A stretch of 64,000 bases of DNA from an uncultured Victivallales bacterium (GCA_934644965.1 CAKUDG010000016.1:1-64000); one strand, 5' to 3'. Numbered from the stretch's first letter, positions 34,063 through 43,383 are shown. Made by a program: numbers and translations. The notes: generated from the sequence alone by a model not told the origin.

Positions 34063-35070
34063 ATGAACAGTCCGTTTCCGGTCATGGGATTCGATATCGG
34101 GGGAACGAAAATTGCGATCTGCCTCGCGATGAGCGACGGGCGCATCCTGGCGTCTTCACGCGTCAACAGCAAGGACAGGAGGTCGTCCGAAGTGCTTCCG
34201 GAGCTGGTTCTTGCGGGGAAGAAACTCCTTGCGGACGCCGGACTGGACGGAGGGGAACTCCGTGCCATCGGAATCGGGTCGCCTTCTCCGATGGACTTTG
34301 AAAAAGGCGTCATTCTCTCCCCCTTCAACATGACGGGCTGGGACGAAGTGCCCATCCGGGATTACCTTTCCAGAGAATTCGGCGTGGAAGCCTTCTTCGA
34401 CAACGACGCCAACGGAGCAGGCGCCGCCGAATGGATTTTCGGCGCAGGCAAAGGCTGTGAGGATATGCTGTATCTGACCATGAGCACCGGAATCGGTGCC
34501 GGAATCGTGGCTGGCGGCCATCTTCTCCGGGGACATACCCATTACGGCGGAGAAGTCGGGCATATGATCATCGACATCCATGGTCCCAAATGCAACTGCG
34601 GACTCACCGGATGCTACGAGGCTTTCTGCGGCGGCCGCGCCATCGCCCAGAGAATGCAGAAGGAACTTGCGGACAAACCGGATTCCGCCGTGCTGAAAGC
34701 CGCAGGGGGAAAACTTGAGAACGTGGATATGAAGGCGCTTGAAATCGCCGTCCGGGAAAATGATCCTTATGCGTGCGGCGTCTGGGACGAAATGATCGAA
34801 CGCAATGCGCAGGCCATCGGGATGCTTCTGAACATTTTCAACCCCGCCGTGATTGCACTTGGGACCATTGCGGTTCATACGGGGGAACTCTTCATGAAAC
34901 CGCTTCTGGAACGGGTTCCCCGCTACAGCTGGCCGCAGATGTTTTCCGCCTGTGAAATCCGGGCGAGCGCATTGGGCGGAAGCATCGGGGAATATTCCGG
35001 CGTGGCCGTTGCGCTCAACTTCCTGTATGAACGCGGAGACTGGATGCTTCCGTGGAAACAGAAGGTTTGA
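34063..35070 (+). CDS. ROK-family sugar kinase (glucokinase-like)
   Basis: A 335-residue cytoplasmic sugar kinase. The phosphate-1 motif is MGFDIGGTKIAICLA, sugar binding is by FFDNDANGAGAAEW (catalytic Asp) with GEVGHMIID, and the ROK zinc site is CNCGLTGCYEAFCG. Glucokinase or N-acetylmannosamine/fructokinase activity is possible; the motifs fit glucokinase well. AGGAG precedes ATG 34063. A three-unit repeat sits in its leader. Upstream and divergent is exbB. Confidence 0.9.
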   Translation: MNSPFPVMGFDIGGTKIAICLAMSDGRILASSRVNSKDRRSSEVLPELVLAGKKLLADAGLDGGELRAIGIGSPSPMDFEKGVILSPFNMTGWDEVPIRDYLSREFGVEAFFDNDANGAGAAEWIFGAGKGCEDMLYLTMSTGIGAGIVAGGHLLRGHTHYGGEVGHMIIDIHGPKCNCGLTGCYEAFCGGRAIAQRMQKELADKPDSAVLKAAGGKLENVDMKALEIAVRENDPYACGVWDEMIERNAQAIGMLLNIFNPAVIALGTIAVHTGELFMKPLLERVPRYSWPQMFSACEIRASALGGSIGEYSGVAVALNFLYERGDWMLPWKQKV

Positions 35071-35166
35071 AAAATCCGCTTTGAGGAGTATCTTTCCCGG
35101 AGCCGCGCCGCAGGAATCACCGCCGCCGGAAGAACGGAGAAGAGAAAAGGAAGAAGGTGTCAGAAT

Positions 35167-35655
35167 ATGCCGAATGCCAGTGTCAAGGCCTTGTATTCCT
35201 GCAAAAGGAAGACCGATTTCATCACATTCACGGCGGTGGCGCTCTTTGTCTGCACGGTTCTGTTTGAACTGTATTTGATTCTGCTGGTACCCATTCAGCT
35301 GAAAAACCGGGGAGCGCTGGAGAAACATGTGGCGAAGGAGGAGATGCTTTCTCTGTTTGATTCGCTCCGGAGCAGGGTGCGTGGAGTGTCCACGTCAAAC
35401 AACCTTCAGTCGGGGGAAAAGGTTCTGGTGAAGAATGCATTGGACATCATTGCCCTTTACCTGCGTGAAAACCAGGATGTCATGACAAGCACCCAGATCC
35501 GTCAGGTCACACAGACTCTTACCCGCTATGAGCTGATCTACAGGGACTGGACGAATGGAAAATTCCATATCGTCAAAGAGAGCGTCGCACTCCCGTATTT
35601 CCTCCGGGAAATCGAAAAGAGAAACAGCATTGCTCCATCAGAAAAACAGAATTGA
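35167..35655 (+). CDS. Small membrane-anchored protein of unknown function
   Basis: A 162-residue protein with a basic N-terminus, one hydrophobic helix (residues about 20-41, TAVALFVCTVLFELYLILLVP) and a charged helical domain (KEEMLSLFDSLRSRVRG; NALDIIALYLRENQDVM). No family recognised. It lies between the ROK kinase and hldA, ending 47 bases before the hldA start, so co-transcription with hldA is likely. AAGAAGG precedes ATG 35167 at a good distance. Confidence 0.7.
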   Translation: MPNASVKALYSCKRKTDFITFTAVALFVCTVLFELYLILLVPIQLKNRGALEKHVAKEEMLSLFDSLRSRVRGVSTSNNLQSGEKVLVKNALDIIALYLRENQDVMTSTQIRQVTQTLTRYELIYRDWTNGKFHIVKESVALPYFLREIEKRNSIAPSEKQN

Positions 35656-35702
35656 ACACAGAAGAAGAAGAAAAGAAAAAAAGACAGGATTCAGAAATTC
35701 AT

Positions 35703-36725
35703 ATGTCAGTGTCGGTCGAAAAACTGAAAAATATTCTTCGCGAAAGCGCGGCGAAGCGGATCGCGGTCCTCGGAGACCTTATGCTGGACGTGTATCTCTG
35801 GGGGACGGCCAGCAGATTGTCTCAGGAGGCGCCGGTGCCCGTGCTTCATGTCAAGCGCAGGGACATCCGTCTGGGAGGGGCTGCGAATGTCATGCGCAAC
35901 CTCTCGGCTCTGTCGGACTGCTCCATCACGGCTTTCGGCGTGGCGGGGCGGGATGAGGGCGGAACTTATCTGAAGGATCTTCTCGGAAAAAGCGGCATTG
36001 ATCCCGCTTATGTCGTCATTGATCCGGAACGCAGGACCACGGAAAAGCAGCGTGTCATTGCGGGCAGCCAGCAGGTGGTGCGCATGGATTTTGAAGACAC
36101 CTGGCCTGTTTCCGGTAGCGTCCGCGAGCAAATCTCCGATGCACTGAAAAGCAAAATCCGGAACGGGGAGCTCGACGCCGTCATTTTCGAGGATTATGCC
36201 AAGGGGCTGCTTGAAAAGGATATGCTTCAGGAAATCGTGGATCTGGCCTCCGAATACGGAGTCTATACATCGCTGGATCCCCATCCCGGGCATGCGATGG
36301 AAGTGCATTCCCTCTCCCTGATGACTCCCAACAGGGCGGAGGCCTTCGGACTCGCGGGGGTGTATCCTTTCGATCCCGCGCTGAAGGTTGAGGATGATCT
36401 CCATTTGAAACAGGTCGCGCAACGCATTGCGGAGACCTGGCACCCGGAATCCCTGCTGATTACTCTGGGACATCAGGGAATGGCGCTCTTTGAACGGAAC
36501 AGTCCGGATACGCCGCTTGTCATTCCCACCATTGCGCGGGAAGTGTTCGATGTCTCCGGCGCAGGGGATACGGTGATTGCCAGTTTCACCCTCTGCATGG
36601 CTTCCGGCGCCTCTACCGCGGAAGCGGCGGACATTTCAAATCATGCGGCGGGCATTGTTGTGGGAAAGGCCGGTACCGCCACCCCCACCGTAGAGGAGCT
36701 TCTGGAAAGTTTCCGCGAAGTTTGA
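35703..36725 (+). CDS. hldA: D-glycero-beta-D-manno-heptose-7-phosphate kinase
   Basis: A 340-residue PfkB-family kinase matching the RfaE/HldE domain I: LGDLMLDVYLWGTASRLSQEAPVPVL, GGAANVMRNLSAL, VIFEDYAKGLL, SLDPHPGH and the catalytic GAGDTVIASFTL. It phosphorylates heptose 7-phosphate at O-1, supplying the substrate of GmhB (3194). There is no C-terminal cytidylyltransferase domain, so the two HldE activities are split and the adenylyltransferase must lie elsewhere. The in-frame TTG at 35652 overlaps the previous stop; ATG 35703 is preferred. Confidence 0.9.
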   Translation: MSVSVEKLKNILRESAAKRIAVLGDLMLDVYLWGTASRLSQEAPVPVLHVKRRDIRLGGAANVMRNLSALSDCSITAFGVAGRDEGGTYLKDLLGKSGIDPAYVVIDPERRTTEKQRVIAGSQQVVRMDFEDTWPVSGSVREQISDALKSKIRNGELDAVIFEDYAKGLLEKDMLQEIVDLASEYGVYTSLDPHPGHAMEVHSLSLMTPNRAEAFGLAGVYPFDPALKVEDDLHLKQVAQRIAETWHPESLLITLGHQGMALFERNSPDTPLVIPTIAREVFDVSGAGDTVIASFTLCMASGASTAEAADISNHAAGIVVGKAGTATPTVEELLESFREV

Positions 36726-36731
36726 AATGAC

Positions 36732-36768
36732 GGGAAAGGTTTTTTACTCTTTCCCATCATCTTTTTCT
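36732..36768 (+). terminator. Possible intrinsic terminator of hldA
   Basis: A GGGAAAG/CTTTCCC stem (36732-36738 with 36749-36755) followed by a T-rich stretch just past the stop codon. The stem is only 7 bp with a 10-base loop. Confidence 0.45.
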
Positions 36769-36996
36769 TCCTTCTCTTTCCTCTCCCCTTCCGCTTTCTT
36801 GGCAGAGAGAGAAAAAAGAACACTGTTTCCTCTTGTTGTTTTCCTTCAGTTCTTCTTCCTTTTTCCCATGAACAACAAGGGAGGAAAGAGAGAAAAGCGG
36901 GAAAAAGGCCCGTATGGGCGGACGGCAGAGAGAAACGCTGTTCCTGCGGCTGATTGCTGAGGATCAGATATTCCGCAACTTTCCATGGAAAAACAT

Positions 36997-37025
36997 TTGT
37001 ACTCATTGCACGTGGATTGTATATT
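36997..37025 (+). promoter_or_regulatory. Predicted promoter in the 518-base gap before ymdB
   Basis: TTGTAC (36997-37002), 17-base spacer, TATATT (37020-37025). The transcript leader would be about 210 bases. The rest of gap 36726-37243 is low complexity with no gene recognised. Confidence 0.55.
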
Positions 37026-37243
37026 CTTCTTCCCCGGGAAAGGATTTTTCCGCTGGACAGGAAGGAACGGGAGGACGGGGAAAAAGGGCAGACCGTTCTT
37101 TTTCCCCATGAAGCTCCTGCCTTTTTTATGGAGAGAGAGGGAAATTTGAATTTGCACGGAGGCAGATTGATTTCCAGCGGACTGGATTCTGCGCCGATGG
37201 TTTTTTGAGTGAGAGGCGGAGGCGATTACGGAGGGAAAAGGAG

Positions 37244-38062
37244 ATGGGTTCAAACGGACCTGTACTGAATCTGCTGTTTGTGGGAGACGTTGTCGGGAAA
37301 GGCGGGCGTGCCGCGGTCAGGGAGCTGGTGCCGGAGCTGAGAAGGAAGTACAACTGTTCCTTCTGCATTGTGAATGCGGAGAATTCTGCGAACGGCTCGG
37401 GCCTGAACAGTTCCACAATCCGGGACATGGGTGCTGCGGCGGAAGTGTATACCTCAGGCGACCATGTCTGGGATCAGAAAAGCTTTGAAAGCGAAATCCG
37501 GGATCTGAAGAACGTGCTCCGTCCTGCGAACATGAGCCGTCTTCAGCCGGGGAAGGGCTGGGGGGTGTTCCAGAATCCGGCCGGGGGATCGGTGGCGGTC
37601 ATCAATCTGATGGGGAAGGTGTTTATGCGGGACAGTGCGTACTGCCCTTTTGAAACGGCCGAAGAGATCCTGAAACAGATTCCATGTACGGTCAAGTGCA
37701 TCATTGTCGATTTTCATGCGGAAGCGACCAGCGAAAAACTGGCGATGGCATGGTTTCTGAACGGCCGCGTGACCGCCGTGATCGGGACCCATACCCATGT
37801 ACAGACGGCGGATGGAAGGATTCTGCCGGAAGGAACGGCCATGCTGACCGATGTCGGAATGGTCGGGGGACAGGATTCCATTCTGGGGCGGGATGTGTCA
37901 GATGTGCTCCGGAAATTCCGGACCGGCATGCCTGTGCGTCTGAATGTGACGGAGAAGAACATCCGTCTGGACGCCGCTGTCATTTCCTATGAACTCAACA
38001 CAGGAAAGGCCGTCGCCATCCGGCCCCTTTCCGAATTTCATCATCCCACGGAGGAGGAGTAA
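37244..38062 (+). CDS. ymdB: YmdB-family metallophosphoesterase
   Basis: A 272-residue member of the TIGR00282/YmdB family, whose Bacillus member hydrolyses 2',3'-cyclic AMP. Metal-binding motifs: LLFVGDVVGKGGRAA, VNAENSANGSGL, TSGDHVWDQKSFE and VIGTHTHVQTADG. No signal peptide, so it is cytoplasmic. ATG 37244 (GGAGGG 8 bases upstream) is preferred over the TTG at 37205. It is followed after 5 bases by nadC, clearly one operon. Confidence 0.92.
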   Translation: MGSNGPVLNLLFVGDVVGKGGRAAVRELVPELRRKYNCSFCIVNAENSANGSGLNSSTIRDMGAAAEVYTSGDHVWDQKSFESEIRDLKNVLRPANMSRLQPGKGWGVFQNPAGGSVAVINLMGKVFMRDSAYCPFETAEEILKQIPCTVKCIIVDFHAEATSEKLAMAWFLNGRVTAVIGTHTHVQTADGRILPEGTAMLTDVGMVGGQDSILGRDVSDVLRKFRTGMPVRLNVTEKNIRLDAAVISYELNTGKAVAIRPLSEFHHPTEEE

Positions 38063-38067
38063 ATACC

Positions 38068-38931
38068 ATGCCTGTTCACCCGCTTGACTGGAAAAGAATC
38101 GATCTTCTCATTGACCTGGCTCTGGAGGAGGATCTCGGAGAAAACGGCGACATCACCACCGATTCCGTCATTCCCGAAGACCTTTCCGCGAAGGCCGTGT
38201 TTCTCTGCAAGGAGGATCTGGTCTGCGCCGGTCTTCCGGTGGCGGAACGGCTCTTTCATCGTCTTTCCCCGGAAATTGTTTTCACGGGAAAGGCGGAGGA
38301 GGGAGCTTTCTGTCCGAAAGGGAGCGTCCTTGCCGAAATGAAGGGCCCCGCAAGGGCGCTTCTGACCGGGGAGCGGACGGCTCTGAATTTTCTTCAGCGT
38401 CTCTGCGGAATTGCCACCGCCTCGCACCGCTATCAGGAGCTGGCGGGAGAAAAGGCGCAGATCCTGGATACGAGAAAAACGACTCCGGGATGGAGAAACC
38501 TGGAAAAATACGCCGTTTCCGTCGGAGGCGCACACAACCACAGAATCGGACTCTTCGACCGGGTGATGATCAAGGACAACCACCGGGAACTGGCCGGACT
38601 CGAAGGAACCGGAGGAATCCTCCGCTCCGTCGAACGCGCACGGAAACGCTTCCCCGGATTTGAAGTGGAGGTCGAGGTCGATTCCCTGGATGAACTTGCG
38701 GAAGCCCTGGAAAGTGGCGCGGAATACATCCTGCTGGACAACATGAGCTGCGGAGACATGAAGAAAGCAGTCGATCTCACCGCGCACCGTTCCAGACTGG
38801 AAGCCAGCGGAAATGTCACCCTTGCCCGGGTCGGAGCCATTGCTGAGACCGGAGTTGATTTCATTTCCTCCGGTGCTCTCACCCATTCGGTCAAGTCTGC
38901 GGACATTTCCATGGATATCGTGCTTTCCTGA
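38068..38931 (+). CDS. nadC: Nicotinate-nucleotide pyrophosphorylase (quinolinate phosphoribosyltransferase)
   Basis: A 287-residue enzyme making nicotinate mononucleotide from quinolinate and PRPP in NAD synthesis. Signatures: EDLGENGDITTDSV, GERTALNFLQRLCGIAT, LDTRKTTPGWRNLEKYAV, GGAHNHRIGLFDRVMIKDNH, EVEVDSLDELAEAL and FISSGALTHSV. Length matches the family. GGAGGAG precedes the ATG, and it is the second gene after ymdB. Confidence 0.97.
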   Translation: MPVHPLDWKRIDLLIDLALEEDLGENGDITTDSVIPEDLSAKAVFLCKEDLVCAGLPVAERLFHRLSPEIVFTGKAEEGAFCPKGSVLAEMKGPARALLTGERTALNFLQRLCGIATASHRYQELAGEKAQILDTRKTTPGWRNLEKYAVSVGGAHNHRIGLFDRVMIKDNHRELAGLEGTGGILRSVERARKRFPGFEVEVEVDSLDELAEALESGAEYILLDNMSCGDMKKAVDLTAHRSRLEASGNVTLARVGAIAETGVDFISSGALTHSVKSADISMDIVLS

Positions 38932-38953
38932 CCTTCTGCGGGACCGCAGAAGG
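38932..38953 (+). terminator. Hairpin directly after nadC
   Basis: A perfect 9-bp stem, CCTTCTGCG/CGCAGAAGG with loop GGAC, begins at the first base after the nadC stop. No T run follows, so termination could be weak or the hairpin may protect the 3' end. The remaining gap to 39103 has only another short stem (TCCCTC/GAGGGA). Confidence 0.5.
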
Positions 38954-39064
38954 GCGAAGACTCCGGGAGGACGGCGAAAAAAAAGTCCCTCCCCCAGAGG
39001 GAAAGCCCCCCGGGCAGAAACGGGAGAAAGACCGCTTGGAAAGAATCGGAAGCCCCTTCTCCCC

Positions 39065-39092
39065 TTGTTTTTTCAGCAGAAGCTTTTATATT
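39065..39092 (+). promoter_or_regulatory. Predicted promoter upstream of ruvA
   Basis: TTGTTT (39065-39070), 16-base spacer, TATATT (39087-39092). The start point would be near 39099, just before a small reading frame at 39104. Confidence 0.5.
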
Positions 39093-39103
39093 TCCTCCAC
39101 ATC

Positions 39104-39238
39104 ATGTTCCACATTGAAGAAGACGTGATTTCACAAAAAGAAGCGGAGCGGCGCTTCTTCCCCCGCCGGATAGAAGTCCACGGCGGCGGCTCCGCCGCGG
39201 CATCGCAGACAAAGAAAAAAAGGACAGGCGACGCATGA
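39104..39238 (+). CDS. Candidate 44-residue small protein coupled to ruvA
   Basis: The frame starts at ATG 39104 (MFHIEEDVISQKEAERRFF) and ends with TGA overlapping the ruvA start as ATGA at 39235-39238. It is highly charged with a Gly/Ser/Ala then Lys-rich tail. No clear ribosome binding site; translation might be nearly leaderless given the predicted promoter. It could equally be a leader peptide or chance. Confidence 0.35.
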   Translation: MFHIEEDVISQKEAERRFFPRRIEVHGGGSAAASQTKKKRTGDA

Positions 39239-39858
39239 TTGCACAGCTCAGAGGGAAAATCGTTTCGGCGAGTTTGACGGAAGTGGTTCTTGATGTCAAC
39301 GGAGTCGGCTACCGTGTCTTCATTCCCGTCAGCACTTACGATGCTCTTCCCAGAGAGGGCGGGGAAGCCCTTCTCCTGACTCATATGCATGTCCGGGAAG
39401 ACGCCATTCAGCTCTTCGGTTTTTCCACCCGCCAGGAGCTGCTCATTTTTGAACTGCTGATCACGGTCAACGGGATCGGTGCGAAAACGGCACTGAACAT
39501 TCTGAGCAGTTTGAACATTCCCTCCTTCTGTTCAGCGGTGGCGGCGGGAGATGTGCGTTCGCTGAAAAAGATCAACGGAGTCGGTCCGAAATCGGCGGAA
39601 CGCATGATTGTGGAGCTCAGGGACAAAATTGAAAGCATCATGCCTGAATTCTCCACCGCAGTTTCCGGAGAGCGGAACGGCAGCTCCGCCGCAGGAAGCT
39701 GCAAGGAACTGGACGATGCCCTCCTGGCTTTGGAACAGCTCGGATTCCAGCGGGCAAAAATCCAGAAACTTGTCACCGAAATCTCTTCCGCCATTCCCGA
39801 GGAACAGAGATCCAGCGAGAATATCATCCGGAAGGCTCTTCAGGCGCTGAACAAATGA
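39235..39858 (+). CDS. ruvA: Holliday junction branch migration protein RuvA
   Basis: A 207-residue DNA-junction-binding subunit that works with the RuvB helicase. The N-terminal OB fold begins MIAQLRGKIVSASLTEVVLDVNGVGYRV in the standard manner. Two helix-hairpin-helix motifs follow (LITVNGIGAKTALNIL; LKKINGVGPKSAERMI), and the C-terminal RuvB-binding helices read DDALLALEQLGF. AAAAAGGA lies upstream. Neither ruvB nor ruvC is adjacent. A 44-residue frame upstream overlaps by 4 bases. Confidence 0.96.
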   Translation: MIAQLRGKIVSASLTEVVLDVNGVGYRVFIPVSTYDALPREGGEALLLTHMHVREDAIQLFGFSTRQELLIFELLITVNGIGAKTALNILSSLNIPSFCSAVAAGDVRSLKKINGVGPKSAERMIVELRDKIESIMPEFSTAVSGERNGSSAAGSCKELDDALLALEQLGFQRAKIQKLVTEISSAIPEEQRSSENIIRKALQALNK

Positions 39859-39937
39859 ACTTTTGTCCCCCCCCTTCCTCCTTCTTTTCGGAGGGGCGAG
39901 TTCGGAGATCAGAAAAAAAAGAAGGAGTTTCTCTTTC

Positions 39938-40507
39938 ATGGAAGAACAGATTTTATTTCCCAGCTACATTGTTCTGGACATTCCGTCTCCCATGGCGGAG
40001 GAAATCCGGAGACTTCGTTCCCGTTTTGATGCCGTCCGTGCCTCGCTTCCCGCGGAAATCACGCTGACCGGATCCTGCGGGGTGGGGCTGATCCGTCAGG
40101 GCCAGACTATCCGGAGCGTGGTGGAGGAAATGCAGAAAATCGCCTCCCGTTTCCCGCCTTTTGCAACGGCGTTCGATCATGTTGAACGTTTTCAGAACAC
40201 GGACATTTATTTTCTGACCGTCCGCGACCCCGGATACTTTATTGAGCTCAACCGCGCGTTTGCGGAATCCGCCATTGAGTTTGAGCCCAATCCCTACCCG
40301 TACAAGCCCCACTGCACGCTGAAACTGCGGAGCAAGCCCACGGAACAGGAACTTTTCGATCTTTTTTTTCTGAATGCCCCCCGCGGAGAATTCATTTTGG
40401 ACACCCTTTCCCTCTACGGCATGCATGACATGAACAGCTGCGAACTTCTCGCCAAAGTCGAACTGCAGAAGAAGCCTCCCCCTGCCTTCTCTGACGCAAT
40501 ACACTGA
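39938..40507 (+). CDS. 2'-5' RNA ligase / LigT-like protein with one HxT motif
   Basis: A 189-residue protein of the 2H phosphoesterase-like fold. The second HxT is clear (PHCTLKL near residue 124). The first expected HxT position reads ITLTG, so the first His appears to be missing. GAAGGAG precedes ATG 39938. It follows ruvA by about 80 bases and may be co-transcribed. Loss of one catalytic His suggests altered or no enzymatic activity; the family call itself is moderate. Confidence 0.6.
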   Translation: MEEQILFPSYIVLDIPSPMAEEIRRLRSRFDAVRASLPAEITLTGSCGVGLIRQGQTIRSVVEEMQKIASRFPPFATAFDHVERFQNTDIYFLTVRDPGYFIELNRAFAESAIEFEPNPYPYKPHCTLKLRSKPTEQELFDLFFLNAPRGEFILDTLSLYGMHDMNSCELLAKVELQKKPPPAFSDAIH

Positions 40508-40604
40508 TTCTGTCTGATTTGAAAGCAAACGTTTTCCCCCTTTCCGTGCGTGTTTTTTTTCCCGTCTTCCATGTCCCGGAGACGGAGGCACGGAGCTCAG
40601 GGAA

Positions 40605-41459
40605 ATGCAGAAATACAAGGAGATTGACCAGATCATGCCAGCCCCCCAAGCCCATACACTGGAGGAACACCGCGATTATCTGCATCAGATTGTCCGGCTT
40701 CAGCTCTTCTTTCTTCACCGCTGGCTTACGGCGCATCCGGAGGAAAGTTTCCGCGACGCGATCCGGAACCGTGTGGACATCTACCGGAAAACCGATGCGA
40801 ATCCCGGTCCCATGACTCCCAGCGTCTGCTTCTTCGACGCTCCCGCATGGAAATCCATGGAAGACGAAGCCGAAGCCCTCTTCCGCCGCTTCCCGGACGA
40901 CGGCAGCGCATTTGAGAACCATGCCTTTGAAGTCTTCCGGAAATCACTTGACGCCCGCTGTGAACGCGATTACCTGGATGAATCCTCTCTGTCCGCCTAC
41001 CAGTGCGGGAGTCTGCGCTATGAAACCTCTCTCCAGCCGGACGGCGAGACCGTGAACTTCCATATTGCCAACGCCGTGGCACCGCAGTCGATCTTTTCCG
41101 ATCCTGACTACCTGAAAAACTGTTTCTTCGAGCTCATGAACCAGACGGAACACACCCTCGGCGCCAGACGCATCGCCACCAGTTCATGGCTGAATTCCCA
41201 TCCCCGCTGGCTGGCTCTCTTCCCGCAGGAATGGCATGAGCGCATGGAAGCGGAAAACCGCAATATCCAGTGGCATTACGGATTCTGGGGGCAGTTCATC
41301 AATGCCAGGAATACCTTCAATCGGAAATACGGGCAGATCCTCCGGGAAACCGGGGAATTCCCCTTCTATCCCCGCAAATCCAGCTGTTCCATTGTGGAAA
41401 TGAGGAAATTCCTCCGCGGCGGCGAATCCTCCAGTTCCGCAGCAGCTTCCTCCTTGTGA
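40605..41459 (+). CDS. Conserved-looking cytoplasmic protein of unknown function
   Basis: A 284-residue soluble protein, rich in aromatic residues (WLTAHPEESFRDAI; WHYGFWGQFINARNTFNRKYG) and ending in a low-complexity Ser/Ala tail. No family recognised and no signal or membrane segment. ATG 40605 has GGGAA upstream; ATG 40635, with AAGGAG 12 bases upstream, is a possible start. It is the last rightward gene of the ruvA group, convergent with the next gene. Confidence 0.7.
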   Translation: MQKYKEIDQIMPAPQAHTLEEHRDYLHQIVRLQLFFLHRWLTAHPEESFRDAIRNRVDIYRKTDANPGPMTPSVCFFDAPAWKSMEDEAEALFRRFPDDGSAFENHAFEVFRKSLDARCERDYLDESSLSAYQCGSLRYETSLQPDGETVNFHIANAVAPQSIFSDPDYLKNCFFELMNQTEHTLGARRIATSSWLNSHPRWLALFPQEWHERMEAENRNIQWHYGFWGQFINARNTFNRKYGQILRETGEFPFYPRKSSCSIVEMRKFLRGGESSSSAAASSL

Positions 41460-41562
41460 GCAGCAGCAGGGGGCGGGGAAAACTGACTTTTTCATGCACG
41501 GAAGAACTCCATCCCCGAGTTTTCGGAGAAAGACGGGCGGCGGCGCGGGTTCCCTTAAAGAA

Positions 41563-43155
41563 TCACTCCACTGCATCCCTGAAAAATTTCCCCACCGTTC
41601 TGCGGTCTCTGGGGGAGAGGCGCATTCCCCTGTTTTCGCCTCCGGGAACGGCGGAGCCGGGTTCTCTGAGGAGCGAACCCCCTGCGGATCCATAGGAATT
41701 GTCTTCCGGGCGAAAGACTTCAGGAGCACTGAAGGAAAGTCCGAGCTGTTCACCGGGAATCCTCCGGAGCGATTCGCTGCGGAGTTTTTCGCGGATGCCC
41801 CCCTCTGTGACCTGAGTGTCTGAAGGGGTGTAAATCAAAGGCGCGTCCCCGGGTCCGTGGGAGGGGGATCCGGAACCTGTATTTCTGCCTGCGGCGGGGA
41901 AGGCAGGGCAGTCCGGCCCCCCGGGGCAACCTGGCTGAGTGCAGCGGCAGATGTTCCCGTAAAGCTGTTCCAGTTCCTCCCGGGTCAGAAATTTTCCTTC
42001 CTCCAGGAATTCCTCCGGGTGATCGAGAGCGGAGGAGAATTCTTTCAGAAAATTCCGCAACTCCTCCGCCCGTTCCCGGGAAAGCGCTCCGGAAGAGGAA
42101 AGTTTTTTCATGGCCTCTTCCAGTTTCTTCCCGGACGACTTCAGAGCTTTGGCGAGTTCCTGCGGATCATTCCATTGTTCCCATCCTCCGGCGGCGGAAC
42201 CGGAGGCGGAGGAGGAAAGAGCCTCCCCCTCATTCTGTCCGGAGGAGAATTCCGCAGCGAGGCCGGAAAAAAACGGAGTGCCGGAGGAATTCCGGGACAG
42301 GGCTTTGGAAAGTTCCGCCGCCCTTCTGCGCAGATCCGCATTTGCAGTGTCGGAAGGAGCAATTTCGAACGCTGCGGAGGAAAACCGGGCGTTTCTCAGA
42401 AGACGCCCGGTTTCCAGCATGCGCCGGGCGGCGCTGTCGGAAAGATTCTGCACAGCTGCGCTGACACTGTCCAGGGTTTCAAAAATTCTTGCCGGTTCGT
42501 AGGCTGCGGCGTTGTGTTCCAGATTTTCGAGCAGTTGATCCAGCGTCTCCGCGCGTTGCGGATCCACGGAACCCGTTTCTTTCAGAATTTCCACATTTCC
42601 GGCAATTTCCCGTGTCAGGGACCCGACGTTCAGGAGGGCTTCGCTTCCAGCAGCCGAATGGCGCTGGAGGTCTCTTCTCTCCGGCATGGGGATCCACAGG
42701 CACAGCCCCGTGAACAAGAGCGCTCCCAGGCAGAGGAGAATGGGTTTCCTGCAGTCCGTATGAAAATGCAGTTTCCCGTGTGCGGCGGCGGGGGGGGAGG
42801 ATTTCCAGTTCCCCAGCGGAACGCCTTCACATGCAGCCATGAAAAGCCCGCCGGACTCTGATATGCGGTCGCAGTATGCGGCGGCATCCAGAGAGTCAAA
42901 CTTCATCCTAGCCAGCGCCGCCCCCGCGGGAATCGCCGCGAGCAGCGGCAGAAAGAAGATCGAGGGAAGCAGAAACGCATCCCCCGTATCTAAATAGCGC
43001 AGCGTCAGGACGATTGCGCCGCCCGGGCAGGCCAGGATGGCAAGGCAGCGGCTGAAGACGTCCAGCCAGACCGTCCGCCGGCAGAGACGCAGAAGACGCT
43101 CCGCAGTACGTCCGTATTCATATCCGTCTTTCTGTTTCTTCCTCATCTCTGCCAT
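41563..43155 (-). CDS. Membrane protein with long coiled/low-complexity domain, unknown
   Basis: A 530-residue protein. Two N-terminal hydrophobic helices (residues ~35-80, LAILACPGGAIVLTL and FLLPSIFFLPLLAAIPAGAALA) and a third near 145-160 (ILLCLGALLFTGLCLWI) are followed by a ~350-residue polar helical domain. A Cys-rich patch (CRCTQPGCPGGPDC) and a Ser/Gly-rich C-terminus are notable. No enzymatic motif. It could be a scaffold or cell-envelope protein. It is divergent from the MurU-AmgK fusion gene. Confidence 0.7.
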   Translation of the reverse strand: MAEMRKKQKDGYEYGRTAERLLRLCRRTVWLDVFSRCLAILACPGGAIVLTLRYLDTGDAFLLPSIFFLPLLAAIPAGAALARMKFDSLDAAAYCDRISESGGLFMAACEGVPLGNWKSSPPAAAHGKLHFHTDCRKPILLCLGALLFTGLCLWIPMPERRDLQRHSAAGSEALLNVGSLTREIAGNVEILKETGSVDPQRAETLDQLLENLEHNAAAYEPARIFETLDSVSAAVQNLSDSAARRMLETGRLLRNARFSSAAFEIAPSDTANADLRRRAAELSKALSRNSSGTPFFSGLAAEFSSGQNEGEALSSSASGSAAGGWEQWNDPQELAKALKSSGKKLEEAMKKLSSSGALSRERAEELRNFLKEFSSALDHPEEFLEEGKFLTREELEQLYGNICRCTQPGCPGGPDCPAFPAAGRNTGSGSPSHGPGDAPLIYTPSDTQVTEGGIREKLRSESLRRIPGEQLGLSFSAPEVFRPEDNSYGSAGGSLLREPGSAVPGGENRGMRLSPRDRRTVGKFFRDAVE

Positions 43156-43383
43156 TTTTTCTGCCGTATTCTTTTCCTCGTTCCCGCATGTTCCGGGAAG
43201 GGGAATGGGGGGGTGGGGGAAGCTTTCCTTTTTCCCTATGAAAGGTCCCGTCTCCAGCGGATTCCTCCGAGATTGAATTTATTCCCGAAAAAACCTTCTG
43301 TCAACAGGAAAACGCTTGAAGTTTTCAAGAACAGGTCAATATTTACCCTCATAGCATTTCACAGGGGCCATGAAACAGAAACC

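Noticed and set aside
41720..41760. Sequence resembling the 5' conserved part of RNase P RNA (GGAAAGTCCG)
   Set aside because: It lies inside the coding region of the membrane protein gene and no other RNase P elements follow.
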